DNA of 64,000 nucleotides, from contig NZ_LGEA01000001.1 of NCBI RefSeq assembly GCF_001280065.1, positions 1 to 64,000 of the forward strand, given 5' to 3'. The notes under the pieces are model-generated. The model did no database searches, had not been told where the DNA came from, and was given only the letters and a program-made list of their open reading frames with translations. This document shows, piece by piece, positions 16,429 through 24,567 of this stretch (position 1 is the first letter of the stretch; the number at the start of each line of letters is the position of its first letter). The position numbers and the translations under genes were made by a program. This stretch comes from Streptomyces sp. NRRL B-1140 (GTDB lineage Bacteria > Actinomycetota > Actinomycetes > Streptomycetales > Streptomycetaceae).

Positions 16429-16459
16429 GATGCCTGCCGACGTACGGCCGGCAGGCATC
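16429..16459. terminator. Hairpin between the orphan promoter and the orphan start
   Basis: GATGCCTGCCG (16429-16439) pairs perfectly with CGGCAGGCATC (16449-16459). It is 20 bases beyond the stop of the minus-strand regulator gene and would end that transcript; for the plus-strand promoter it would sit in the 5' leader. Confidence 0.6.
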
Positions 16460-16462
16460 ACC

Positions 16463-16479
16463 CACGAAGGAGAGCCATG
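16463..16479 (+). other. Orphan ribosome site and ATG opposite the regulator stop codon
   Basis: CACGAAGGAGAGCC followed by ATG 16477 is a good translation start, very like that of the NlpC/P60 gene. The frame then runs antisense through the regulator gene and gives a non-protein-like sequence. The second codon TCA is the complement of the regulator's stop (16480-16482). It is probably the 5' remnant of a lost gene. Confidence 0.5.
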
Positions 16480-19400
16480 TCAGGCGGTCCGTCTCGGCGC
16501 GGCCTCCCGGGCGCGCGTGTCCGCCGGGCCGTCCGGCAGGGCGTCGAGCCGCTCCCGGACCTGCTCGGCGTCCGGGTGGCCGAACTCCGCGAAGATCGCG
16601 AGGGCGTGCCGCCAACTGGCCCGGGCCGCCTCGGGCTCTCCGCCGTCGAGATGGACGTCCCCGAGATGGCCCAGCGTGTGGCCCTCGCCCCACCGGTTGC
16701 CGATGTCCCGGTGGGTCGCGAGCGCCCGGCGGTAGTGGCCGACGGAATCGCCGTGACGGCCGAGCCGGTGGTGGATCGTGCCGAGGATGTCGAGGGTGAC
16801 GCCCTCGACCCAGCGGTTGCCGCTTGCCCGCAGCACGACCAGCGCCCGCTGCAGACAGTCGAGGGCCTCGTCGTAACGCCCCATCCGCTGGTAGGCGTCG
16901 CCCAGGTTGCTGAGGGCGATGCCCTCGCCCCAGGCGTTGCCCGCGATGCGGTCGAGGGCCAGCCCGCGGCGGGCGTACTCGACGGCTTCGTGGAGCCGGC
17001 CCGCGTGCAGGTAGGCGTCGCCCAGGTTGGCGATCACCGAGGCCCGGGCCACCCTGTCCCCCAGCTCCCGGCTCAGCGCCAGCGCCTGGTGCAGGTGCTG
17101 CACGGCCTCGTCGTACCGGCCGGCGTTGCGCAGCGCGGCGGCCGTGTCGGACAGGCTCTGGGCCTCCCCCTCCCGGTCCCCGGCATCGCGGGCGGCGCTC
17201 AGACCCGTCCTTGCGGTGTCCAGCCAGTCGTGCACGTGGCTGCGGAGGTAGAAGAACCCCCACAGGACGGCGGGCAGTCGCCACGCGGTGCCGGTGTGCC
17301 CGGCCCGGGCGGCCTGGTGCACGGCGACGATCAGGTTGGGCCGCTCGGTCTCGCACCAGTCCAGTGCCCGTTCGTGCGTGGTGAACTCCAGCGGGCGGCA
17401 GTACTCGGGCCGCCGCTCCAGCGGGATGCGGCGGCGGCTGGGGGTGATGTGCGGGTAGGCCGCGTCGGCGGTGTGCAGGTACCAGGTCAGCAGCCGCTGG
17501 AGGGCCAGATCCCGCTCCTGCGGGGTCTCCTCCACGCGCACGCGTTCGGCGGCGTAGACGCGGAGCAGGTCGTGCAGGGTGTAGCGGCCCGGCCGGTGCT
17601 CGGTGAGCAGATGCGCGCGGGTCAGTTCGGCGAGCGGCCCCCGCGCCTCGCGCGGGGCCAGTCCGGCGAGAGCGGCCGCCGCTGGCGCGGAGATGTCCGG
17701 CCCCGAGTGCAGCCCCAGAAGCCGGAACAGACGCGCGGCGGGAGCGGACACCGCCTGGTAGGACCAGGAGAAGACGGCCCGTACGTCGGTGGTGATGTCG
17801 TCGCCGCCGGCGAAGGCGTCCAGGCTGCCGTGCGTGTCGTTCACCTCGTCGGCGATGGCGCGGAGCGGGAATCCGGGGTGGGCGCAGGCGTGCGCGGCGA
17901 CGATGGCGAGGGCCAGCGGCAGACGGCCGCACCGCCGGATGATCTCGTCCGCGGCCTGTGGCTCCGCGGCCAGCCGGTCGGTGCCGAGGCGCCGGGCCAG
18001 CAGGTCGTGCGCCTCGGCCGGGGAGAGCTGGTCCAGCGTCAGGGGGTGCGCCCCCTCGCCGGCGACCAGGCCCGTGAGCCGGTTGCGGCTGGTGACGATG
18101 ACCAGGCAGCCCGGGGAGCCGGGCAGCAGCGGACGCACCTGTTCGGCGTCGCGGACGTTGTCGAGCAGGATCAGCACCCTGCGGCGCGCCAGCAGACTGC
18201 GATACAGCGCGACCTGGGCGTCGAGGCCGGCGGGTATGCGCATCGGCGGTACGCCGAGCGCGTCGAGGAAGCCGCGCACCGCTTCGTCCGGTGTCAGCGC
18301 GGAGCCGGTCGGGTCGAAGCCGCGCAGGTTGACGTAGAGCTGGCCACCGGGGAACCGGTCGGCGACGCGGTGCGCCCAGTGCACGGCCAGGGTCGACTTG
18401 CCGATCCCGCCCATGCCGCCGATCGCGCTGATCACCACGGTCGACGGGGGGCTGCCGTCGCGGGGCAACAGATCACCGATCAGGCCGAGTTCGGCGCCGC
18501 GTCCGGCGAACGTCGGCAGGTCGGCGGGCAGTTGCGCGGGGCGGGCCGGCTGGAACGCGGAGCCGTGCGGGTCGGCGGGGCCGGAGCCGGCTGCGTCCTC
18601 CTGCGCCGTCCCTCCCGCCGTCGCGCCGTCGTTCGTCGTCGCGTCGTCCGGTGCGGCGCCGGGGGGAGTTCCCCGTACGGACGGCCGGGCCTGCCCGGGC
18701 ACCGCCGGAGCCGGACTCAGCGCCGGGTGCGGCATCAGGGCCGGGTCGGCGGCCAGGATGCGGTCGTGCAGGTCCCGCAGCGACAGTCCCGGTTCGACGC
18801 CCAGTTCCGCCACCAGGGCAGCGCGTGTCCCGCGGTACGCGGCCAGTGCTTCGGCCTGCCGTCCCGACCGGTACAGGGCGAGCATGAGCAGGCGGCACAG
18901 CTCCTCACGCAGGGGGTGCCCGGCGGTGAGCGGGGACAGCTCGGCGATCACCTCGTGATGGCGTCCGAGTTCGATGTCTGCGTCCAGCCGGGCTTCCAGG
19001 GCGGTCAGCCATTCCTCGTCCAGCCAGGCGCGCGCCGTCTCGGGAAGCGGGCCGGGGAGTCCGGTCAGGGCGGGGCCCCGCCAGCCGTCGAGCGCGGCGT
19101 GCAGGAGGTCCGCGGCACCGGACACGTCGCCCGCGGCGCGTGCCTTCTTCGCCTGCGCGACCCGGGCCTGGAACACGGCGAGGTCCAGGCCGTCGTCCGG
19201 AACGCGCAGCAGGTAACCGTCACCCACGGAGACGAGCACCCGGGGCTGCCCGTCCGGGCCGCGGTCGGGCTCCAGCACCTTGCGCAGGCGCGACACGTAG
19301 GTCCGCAGTACGGACACGGCGGCAGCGGGCGGCTCCTGTCCCCAGACGGCGTCGATGAGTTCGCCGAGCGGCAGGGGGCGCCCGCGTCGTAACAGGAGCG

Positions 19401-19509
19401 CCGCCAGCACCACCCTCTGCTGCGGTGAGCCGAGGTCTATTTCCCGCTCCCCGCGCCACGCCCGGACCGGCCCCAGCACAGCGAAACGGAAGGTATTCAC
19501 GTAGTCCAC
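16480..19509 (-). CDS. AfsR-type SARP regulator (wHTH-BTAD-NB-ARC-TPR)
   Basis: 1009 residues from ATG 19509. The N-terminus is an OmpR-like winged helix (FAVLGPVRAWRGEREIDLG, ~8-95), then the BTAD domain (~100-245), a disordered Ala/Pro/Thr linker, an NB-ARC ATPase with GGMGGIGKSTLAVHW at ~364, and tetratricopeptide repeats from ~740 (repeated GNRWGEG, RYDEA units). AfsR-like proteins activate secondary-metabolism or secretion genes and are often set by Ser/Thr kinases; one such kinase is at 21201-22865. GTG 19497 is an alternative start. It lies inside the island and is the best local candidate for its control. It carries no island motif of its own. Confidence 0.9.
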   Translation of the reverse strand: MDYVNTFRFAVLGPVRAWRGEREIDLGSPQQRVVLAALLLRRGRPLPLGELIDAVWGQEPPAAAVSVLRTYVSRLRKVLEPDRGPDGQPRVLVSVGDGYLLRVPDDGLDLAVFQARVAQAKKARAAGDVSGAADLLHAALDGWRGPALTGLPGPLPETARAWLDEEWLTALEARLDADIELGRHHEVIAELSPLTAGHPLREELCRLLMLALYRSGRQAEALAAYRGTRAALVAELGVEPGLSLRDLHDRILAADPALMPHPALSPAPAVPGQARPSVRGTPPGAAPDDATTNDGATAGGTAQEDAAGSGPADPHGSAFQPARPAQLPADLPTFAGRGAELGLIGDLLPRDGSPPSTVVISAIGGMGGIGKSTLAVHWAHRVADRFPGGQLYVNLRGFDPTGSALTPDEAVRGFLDALGVPPMRIPAGLDAQVALYRSLLARRRVLILLDNVRDAEQVRPLLPGSPGCLVIVTSRNRLTGLVAGEGAHPLTLDQLSPAEAHDLLARRLGTDRLAAEPQAADEIIRRCGRLPLALAIVAAHACAHPGFPLRAIADEVNDTHGSLDAFAGGDDITTDVRAVFSWSYQAVSAPAARLFRLLGLHSGPDISAPAAAALAGLAPREARGPLAELTRAHLLTEHRPGRYTLHDLLRVYAAERVRVEETPQERDLALQRLLTWYLHTADAAYPHITPSRRRIPLERRPEYCRPLEFTTHERALDWCETERPNLIVAVHQAARAGHTGTAWRLPAVLWGFFYLRSHVHDWLDTARTGLSAARDAGDREGEAQSLSDTAAALRNAGRYDEAVQHLHQALALSRELGDRVARASVIANLGDAYLHAGRLHEAVEYARRGLALDRIAGNAWGEGIALSNLGDAYQRMGRYDEALDCLQRALVVLRASGNRWVEGVTLDILGTIHHRLGRHGDSVGHYRRALATHRDIGNRWGEGHTLGHLGDVHLDGGEPEAARASWRHALAIFAEFGHPDAEQVRERLDALPDGPADTRAREAAPRRTA

Positions 19510-19547
19510 GTTCGGACTCTAGTGCGCATCCGCTCCGGCACGCGCAC

Positions 19548-19581
19548 GTCACCGGAACATGCCGTTCCGTCACCTGTCACC
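19548..19581 (-). promoter_or_regulatory. Repeat-rich region upstream of the AfsR-type gene
   Basis: Read on the minus strand, GGTGAC occurs at 19581-19576, 19574-19569 and 19553-19548, offsets 0, 7 and 28. Between them lies the inverted repeat CGGAAC-N5-GTTCCG (19553-19569). SARPs bind direct heptameric repeats, so self-regulation is plausible. Confidence 0.4.
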
Positions 19582-19617
19582 GCTGACGTGCGCCTTTCCC
19601 CCTTTTCACCGGCGAGT

Positions 19618-19645
19618 TGAACCGTGGACGGCCGGTGTCCGTTGC
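19618..19645 (+). promoter_or_regulatory. Island promoter motif copy 7 (16-base spacing)
   Basis: TGAACC (19618-19623), 16 bases, CGTTGC (19640-19645), 67 bases before ATG 19713. The spacing is one base shorter and the last base differs from the other plus-strand copies. Confidence 0.6.
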
Positions 19646-19712
19646 GTACGCGGGCACCGCCGACAACCGCCCCGGCCGCGCGACCGGCCGGGCACAGCAG
19701 AGAGGAACGCCG

Positions 19713-21188
19713 ATGAGCCCGGGCCAAGAGGACGCGGACGAGCCGGTCACCGAGGGCGGACACGCCGCGCAGCCGAGGCCGTCCGAACCGTCCCCGCACT
19801 TCACGGTGGTCATCTCCGGCGACGGATCGGCCGCCGTCGACGGCGCACCGGTGCCGGTCGCGGAGGGGACGACGGTCGACGCCGCGATCCTCGATCTCCT
19901 GCAGGGACACGCGCGGGACCGGGGAACCGCCGTCACGGCGGCGATCTCCGACCCCGCCGCCGGGTACGTGGCGCACGTCGAGGTCTTCCCGGACGGCTCC
20001 AGCGCCCTGCGGCAGCAAGAGGAGGCGGCGGATCCCGTACCGCCCCTCGTCCACGAGGCCGCCGCCCCCGCCGGCACGGGCGGCGGCACGGAAGCCGACG
20101 GCGCTCCCGCCGGGGAGGACCGGGACAATTCAGACGTCGACTTCGACGAGGCGGCCTACACGCTGCCCGAGCCCGAAGAGCCCCAGGCCGCCCGCCCCGA
20201 ACCACAGCCCGACGGGAGCCCGGCCGCCCTCCGGGCACCGCGGCCCGGGCCGGCGCGCCGGCCCGGTTCCCGCCAGTCGGACGACGAGTTCGACGGGCCC
20301 GGCCTGCTCGGCAGGCCCCTGGTGGTCGGGCCCGTGGCGCTCGGTGTGGCCGCGCTGGTCGTCGTGCCGCTGGTGATTCTGGGCAGCGGCGGTTCCGGCG
20401 ACGGCGGAAACCGGGAGGAGACCGCCGCGCGCGCGGGCCGCTCGCCGTCGGCCTCGGCCTCACCGGCCCTGTCACCGTCGTCGCTGCCGATCCCGCCCCC
20501 GTCCGCCTCCCCCTCGGCCGAGGACAACGACAAGGGCAAGAACAAGAACAAGGACAAGGACAAGAACAAGGACAAGGAGGGGAGCGGCGAGAAGCCGCAG
20601 CCGAAGGACACTTCCGGGGCGAAAGGTGCGGGCAAGGTCACCGTCACCGTCACCGCCAGGCCCCCGGCCGCCACCACCACGGTCACCGCCGGGCCCCCGC
20701 AGGACACCGCGGCCAGTGCCGTGAAGCGGCTCGCCGCGAGCGACCCCTCCGGACGGCACATCTGCTACCGCGCGTACGTCTCCGGGCAGGGCTGGCAGAA
20801 GCCGGTGTGCGACGGCACGATGGCCGGCACGGCGGGCCGGAACCGGCCGATCAAGGCCCTCAACATCGCGGTGCACGGCGTCGGCGGATCCGCCGCCAAC
20901 GCCTTCCGGCACACGGCGAAGCCGGTCGACGGCCGTGGCCAGTGGCAGCCCAGCTGGACGGCCGTCACCGGCGACGGCCGGAACTTCACCATCGGCAGCG
21001 CGAAGCGGAACGCGCCGAACATGCTGGGGTTCGCCATGAACGTCGGCACCGGCGAGATCTGCAACACCGTCCGCCTGCGCGGCCACGACTGGGGCGGACG
21101 GGCGTGCAGCAAGCCCCGCCCCGACTTCACCTTCGGCGGCACCCTGGACAACGACGTCTGGCTGGAGGCGGTGAAGCTCACCGTGTGA
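19713..21188 (+). CDS. Membrane-anchored ChW-repeat protein with island N-terminal domain
   Basis: 491 residues from ATG 19713, preceded by AGAGAGGAA. Residues ~29-100 match the N-terminus of the partial protein at 1-380. An acidic Pro-rich linker leads to one membrane helix (~211-227: VGPVALGVAALVVVPLVIL). Outside is a Ser/Pro stretch, a Lys-Asp-Asn repeat block (KNKDKDKNKDKE) and, from ~350, two hydrophobic-W (ChW) modules: GWQKPVCDGTMAGTAGRNRPIKALNIAV and a second around DWGGRAC...WLEAVKLTV. ChW repeats are surface adhesion or wall-associated modules in Gram-positive bacteria. The protein could couple the cytoplasmic domain to surface contact. It converges on the kinase gene with 12 bases between. 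Confidence 0.75.
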   Translation: MSPGQEDADEPVTEGGHAAQPRPSEPSPHFTVVISGDGSAAVDGAPVPVAEGTTVDAAILDLLQGHARDRGTAVTAAISDPAAGYVAHVEVFPDGSSALRQQEEAADPVPPLVHEAAAPAGTGGGTEADGAPAGEDRDNSDVDFDEAAYTLPEPEEPQAARPEPQPDGSPAALRAPRPGPARRPGSRQSDDEFDGPGLLGRPLVVGPVALGVAALVVVPLVILGSGGSGDGGNREETAARAGRSPSASASPALSPSSLPIPPPSASPSAEDNDKGKNKNKDKDKNKDKEGSGEKPQPKDTSGAKGAGKVTVTVTARPPAATTTVTAGPPQDTAASAVKRLAASDPSGRHICYRAYVSGQGWQKPVCDGTMAGTAGRNRPIKALNIAVHGVGGSAANAFRHTAKPVDGRGQWQPSWTAVTGDGRNFTIGSAKRNAPNMLGFAMNVGTGEICNTVRLRGHDWGGRACSKPRPDFTFGGTLDNDVWLEAVKLTV

Positions 21189-21200
21189 GCGTGCGGCCGG

Positions 21201-22865
21201 TCATGTCGCCGCACGCCGCCAGATCGTCAGGTCCACCGTGAGGGCGGCGAGTTCCGGCAGCGCGGTCGACTTCGTCTGGACCGTGAGCAGGGCGATGTCC
21301 CCGGACTTGTGCTTGACGCAGATCTGACCTCCCACCGGCACCGAGGCCAGCGGCCAGCGGCGCCGGTCGGCATGCGCCAGCATGAGCCGGCACTCGTCGA
21401 GGGAGACGCCCTCGTCGGTGAACATCTGCATGAAGACACTGGTGTCGCTCTCCAGCGCACATCCGGCGTCCTCGCAGTCGAAGCGGACGTCGCCCTCACG
21501 GTCGTCACGCTGGAACGGCTCCTCGAAGCTCAGCGAACTCTTCGCGTCCAGCCTCTGGAGAACCCTGCCTATGGGGCGCGGCGTCCCGGAGGCTGTCGGG
21601 GAGGGCGGCGTGGCCCGCGGTGTCCGGCCCTCGGCATCCGCGACTGCCCCGGAGGCCGTAGGCGACGGCGTGGACGCGTCCGCCGACCGTCCGGATCCGT
21701 CCGGGTCCGGCGTCGCCGGTGCGCCGGCCACCCAGTCGCGGAACCGGTTTCCCGCGTCCTGGACGGTCCACAGAAGGCCGCCCAGGGCCACCACCCCCGC
21801 CGTCATGGCCGCGGCCGTGATCAGCGCGGTGCGCCGGCGTCGCGCCCGCCGCTCCCCCGGCCCGCCCGGCAGCGGCTGGGGCTGGGTGACGACCAGGGGC
21901 GCGGGCCCGACGCGCGTGGGTGTGGACAGACTCGTGGGTGTGGACAGACTCGTGGGAGTGGCGAGCGGGGACGGGACCGTCGGCTCCGGTCCCGTGACGT
22001 CCCGCCACACGGCCGGGCCCGCGCCCGCGGCGGCGTCCGCGCCCAGTCGCTGCCGGCACCAGTCGACGATCTCCGTCAGGTCCGCCCTGTCCTTGGGGTC
22101 GGCGGCCAGCAAGCGGGCGAACAACGGTCGGAGCTGCTCGGGCAGCAGGGACAGGTCGGGCCGGTCGTGCACGATCCGGTACAGCACGCCGACCGCGGAG
22201 CCCTCCCCGTACAGCGGGCGGCCCAGGGCGGCGAACGCGGCCGTCTGGCCCAGTGCGAAGACATCGGTCGCCGCCGTGACCTCCCCCGCGAACGCCTGCT
22301 CGGGGGCCATGAAATGGGGTGTGCCGACGGCGGCGCCGGTGGCGGTGTACGAGGTGAAGTCGGCGGCCAGCGAGATGCCGAAGTCGATCACGCGCGGCCC
22401 GTCGGCGGCGAGCAGCACATTGGACGGCTTGAGGTCCCGGTGCACGAGGCCGGCGGCGTGGACGGCCTGGAGCGCCTCGGCCACTCCCGCCACCAGCCAC
22501 AGCACCGCGGGGACGGGCAGAGGTCCGCGCCGGGCGACGGCGTCGGTGAGGGACGGGCCGGGCACGTACAGCGTGGCCGCCCAGGGCGGTGTGCCGTCGG
22601 CGTCGGCGTCGATCAGCTCGGCGGTGTAGGCGCCCCGGACCCGGCGGGCCGCCTCCACCTCCCGGCGGAAACGCCGCCGGAACCCCGGATCGTCGGCCAG
22701 TTCCGGCCGAACCACCTTGATCGCCACGGGCCGGCCGCCCTGGGTGTGGGAGAGGTAGACGCGGCCCATGCCGCCCGCGCCGAGCCGGGCCACGAGGCGG
22801 TAGCCGGCGACCACGGGCGGATCGTCCGCCCGCAACGGCTGGAACACCTCGGTCGCGTGGTTCAT
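21201..22865 (-). CDS. Transmembrane Ser/Thr protein kinase
   Basis: 554 residues from ATG 22865. The kinase domain (~20-272) is complete: glycine loop GAGGMG, Lys50 in VAIKVV, HRDLKPSN with Asp144, DFG 161-163 and APE 187-189. A juxtamembrane Thr/Pro linker holds a duplicated SLSTPT unit. A membrane helix lies at ~346-368, followed by a Pro/Ser/Thr stalk and an extracellular domain with the cysteine pair CEDAGC, another Cys in DECRLML and GGQICVKHKSGDIALL. There are no PASTA repeats. It is likely a sensor kinase; AfsR-type proteins are known kinase targets, so the SARP at 16480 is a possible substrate. Confidence 0.9.
   Translation of the reverse strand: MNHATEVFQPLRADDPPVVAGYRLVARLGAGGMGRVYLSHTQGGRPVAIKVVRPELADDPGFRRRFRREVEAARRVRGAYTAELIDADADGTPPWAATLYVPGPSLTDAVARRGPLPVPAVLWLVAGVAEALQAVHAAGLVHRDLKPSNVLLAADGPRVIDFGISLAADFTSYTATGAAVGTPHFMAPEQAFAGEVTAATDVFALGQTAAFAALGRPLYGEGSAVGVLYRIVHDRPDLSLLPEQLRPLFARLLAADPKDRADLTEIVDWCRQRLGADAAAGAGPAVWRDVTGPEPTVPSPLATPTSLSTPTSLSTPTRVGPAPLVVTQPQPLPGGPGERRARRRRTALITAAAMTAGVVALGGLLWTVQDAGNRFRDWVAGAPATPDPDGSGRSADASTPSPTASGAVADAEGRTPRATPPSPTASGTPRPIGRVLQRLDAKSSLSFEEPFQRDDREGDVRFDCEDAGCALESDTSVFMQMFTDEGVSLDECRLMLAHADRRRWPLASVPVGGQICVKHKSGDIALLTVQTKSTALPELAALTVDLTIWRRAAT
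21915..21961. repeat. 18-bp tandem repeat inside the kinase linker
   Basis: CGTGGGTGTGGACAGACT occurs twice in a row (21915-21932, 21933-21950), followed by a partial third unit. In frame it repeats six residues, so length variation would not break the gene. Confidence 0.8.
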
Positions 22866-22897
22866 CGGCCCGTCTCCCCCTCGTCCCCTGATCCCCC

Positions 22898-22916
22898 GGT
22901 CAACCGCGAGTTGACC
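22898..22916. promoter_or_regulatory. Palindrome upstream of the kinase gene
   Basis: GGTCAAC-N5-GTTGACC, perfect over both arms, 32 bases before ATG 22865. It is a candidate operator; it also contains a TTGACC that could act as a -35 box on the minus strand. Confidence 0.45.
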
Positions 22917-22947
22917 AAGGCAGAAGCCTAAGCGGAGTCCGGCGGCC

Positions 22948-24336
22948 TCAGGACGCGGCCGGCGCCTTCGGTGCGCCCGTCAGCTCCTCGCCCGCCTCCA
23001 TCGGGTGGGTCACGTCGTGGGCGTCGCGGGTGCCCTTGCCCAGGTGGTTGAAGACGAGGTTGAGCAGTACGGCCGCCACACAGCCCGTCGAGATGCCGGA
23101 GTCCAGGACGATGCGGGCCGTCTCCGGGAAGGCGTGGTAGAACTCCGGGGCCGTGATGGGGATGATGCCGACGGCCAGGGAGACCGCCACGATCAGGACG
23201 TTGTTGTCCTTGTCCAGGGCGGCCCGGACCAGGGTCTGGATGCCGCTGGCCGCGACCGAGCCGAACAGCACGACGCCCGCCCCGCCGAGCACCGGGCGCG
23301 GTACGACGGCGATCAGCGAGGCCGCCATCGGGCACAGGCCCATCAGCACCAGGAACCCGCCGCCCGCGGCGACGACGTAGCGGCTGCGGATCCTCGTCAT
23401 GGCGACCAGGCCGATGTTCTGGGCGAAGGCGCTGCACATGAAGCCGTTGAAGAGGGGGCTGATCGCCGAGCCGAGGGTGTCGGCGCGCAGGCCGGCCGCG
23501 ATGGTCCTCTCGTCGGCCGGGCGCTCGACGATCTCGCCGAGGGCCAGCATGTCGGCGGTCGACTCGGTCATCGACACCACCATCACCACGCACATCGAGA
23601 TGATCGCGGCGAGCTGGAACTGCGGGGCGCCGAAGTGGAACGGGGTGGGGAAGCCGATGACGGCCGCGTCCGCGACGGGGGCGAAGTCCGTGGCGCCGAG
23701 CGGGATGGCGATCAGCGTGCCGATCACGAGGCCGAGCAGCACGGCGATCTGCTTGACGAAGCCCGTGGTGAAGCGGCGCAGCAGCAGCACGATCAGCAGG
23801 GTGACGGCGGCGAGGCCCAGGTTGGTCGCCGAACCGTAGTCGTGGGCCGCCGGGTCGGGGCCCTGTGCCCAGCCGAAGGCGACGGGCAGCAGGGAGATGC
23901 CGATGAGGGTGATGACCGTGCCGGTCACCACGGGCGGGAAGAAGCGGATGGCCTTGCAGAAGACGGGGGCGGCGAGGAAGCCGAGGAGTCCGGCGACGAC
24001 GACCGCGCCGAAGATGACCGGCAGGGCGTCGGACTTGTCCTGGGTGGAGGCGACGATGGCGGTCATCGGGGCGACACCGGCGAAGGTGACTCCGTTGACG
24101 AACGGGAGCCGGGCGCCGATCTTCCAGATGCCGAGGGTCTGCAGGAAGGTGGCGAGGCCCGCGGTGAACAGGCAGGCTCCGGTGAGGAAGGTCAGGTCGC
24201 GGGCGGAGAGGCCGATGGCCGCGCCGACGATCAGGGGCGGGGCGACGACTCCGGCGTACATGGCGGCCACGTGCTGCAGGCCGGTCGTCGCCATCTTGAG
24301 CGCGGGGAGTTTCTCGTCAACGGGGTGGTCGGCCAC
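22948..24336 (-). CDS. NCS2 family purine permease, probably uric acid/xanthine
   Basis: 462 residues from GTG 24336, preceded by GGAGGG at eight bases. Fourteen hydrophobic segments and the NCS2 signature are visible: KMATTGLQHVAAMYAGVV near the start, VFGSVAASGIQTL, and the acidic substrate site in VSMTESTADMLALGEIV. Within NCS2 this is the urate/xanthine branch (PucJ/PucK/UacT-like). It is a cation symporter in the cell membrane that would import the substrate of the degradation genes just upstream. A start 49 codons earlier would add a low-complexity stretch and is rejected. Confidence 0.88.
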   Translation of the reverse strand: MADHPVDEKLPALKMATTGLQHVAAMYAGVVAPPLIVGAAIGLSARDLTFLTGACLFTAGLATFLQTLGIWKIGARLPFVNGVTFAGVAPMTAIVASTQDKSDALPVIFGAVVVAGLLGFLAAPVFCKAIRFFPPVVTGTVITLIGISLLPVAFGWAQGPDPAAHDYGSATNLGLAAVTLLIVLLLRRFTTGFVKQIAVLLGLVIGTLIAIPLGATDFAPVADAAVIGFPTPFHFGAPQFQLAAIISMCVVMVVSMTESTADMLALGEIVERPADERTIAAGLRADTLGSAISPLFNGFMCSAFAQNIGLVAMTRIRSRYVVAAGGGFLVLMGLCPMAASLIAVVPRPVLGGAGVVLFGSVAASGIQTLVRAALDKDNNVLIVAVSLAVGIIPITAPEFYHAFPETARIVLDSGISTGCVAAVLLNLVFNHLGKGTRDAHDVTHPMEAGEELTGAPKAPAAS

Positions 24337-24499
24337 GGCGGCGTCCCTCCGGTCGGTTACACGGCTTGGCCGAAGGGCCGCCGTGGGTGTCAGGGAGGTG
24401 GTGCGGGTGGTCGTGCGGGACCGGATGTGCGGATGTGCGGCGGACGGTGGTGGCCGTTCCGGGGCGCGCGCGTTCACGCGCACCCCGGAGACGACCGCC

Positions 24500-24553
24500 G
24501 TGCACCCCGCTCGGGTGCACGGCCACCGGCCGGGAGCCGTCCCTCCCGGCCGG
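24500..24553. terminator. Two hairpins after the deaminase gene
   Basis: Stem 24526-24536/24543-24553 (11 bp, CCGGCCGGGAG arm) begins 15 bases after the stop at 24568; a second stem, GTGCACCC 24500-24507 with 24513-24520, follows. Together they separate the deaminase and permease transcripts. The rest of the 231-base gap holds the permease leader. Confidence 0.7.
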
Positions 24554-24567
24554 AGTCATCGGGGTGT

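Noticed and set aside
16396..19392. 998-codon open frame on the plus strand
   Set aside because: It is the exact antisense of the AfsR-type gene, low in hydrophobic order and rich in Gly/Arg/Val as expected of a GC-rich shadow. Only its start region (16397-16479) is of interest.
20520..20580. Lys-Asp-Asn repeat as a DNA repeat or CRISPR-like array
   Set aside because: It is a short low-complexity coding stretch within the ChW protein linker, with no regular spacers.
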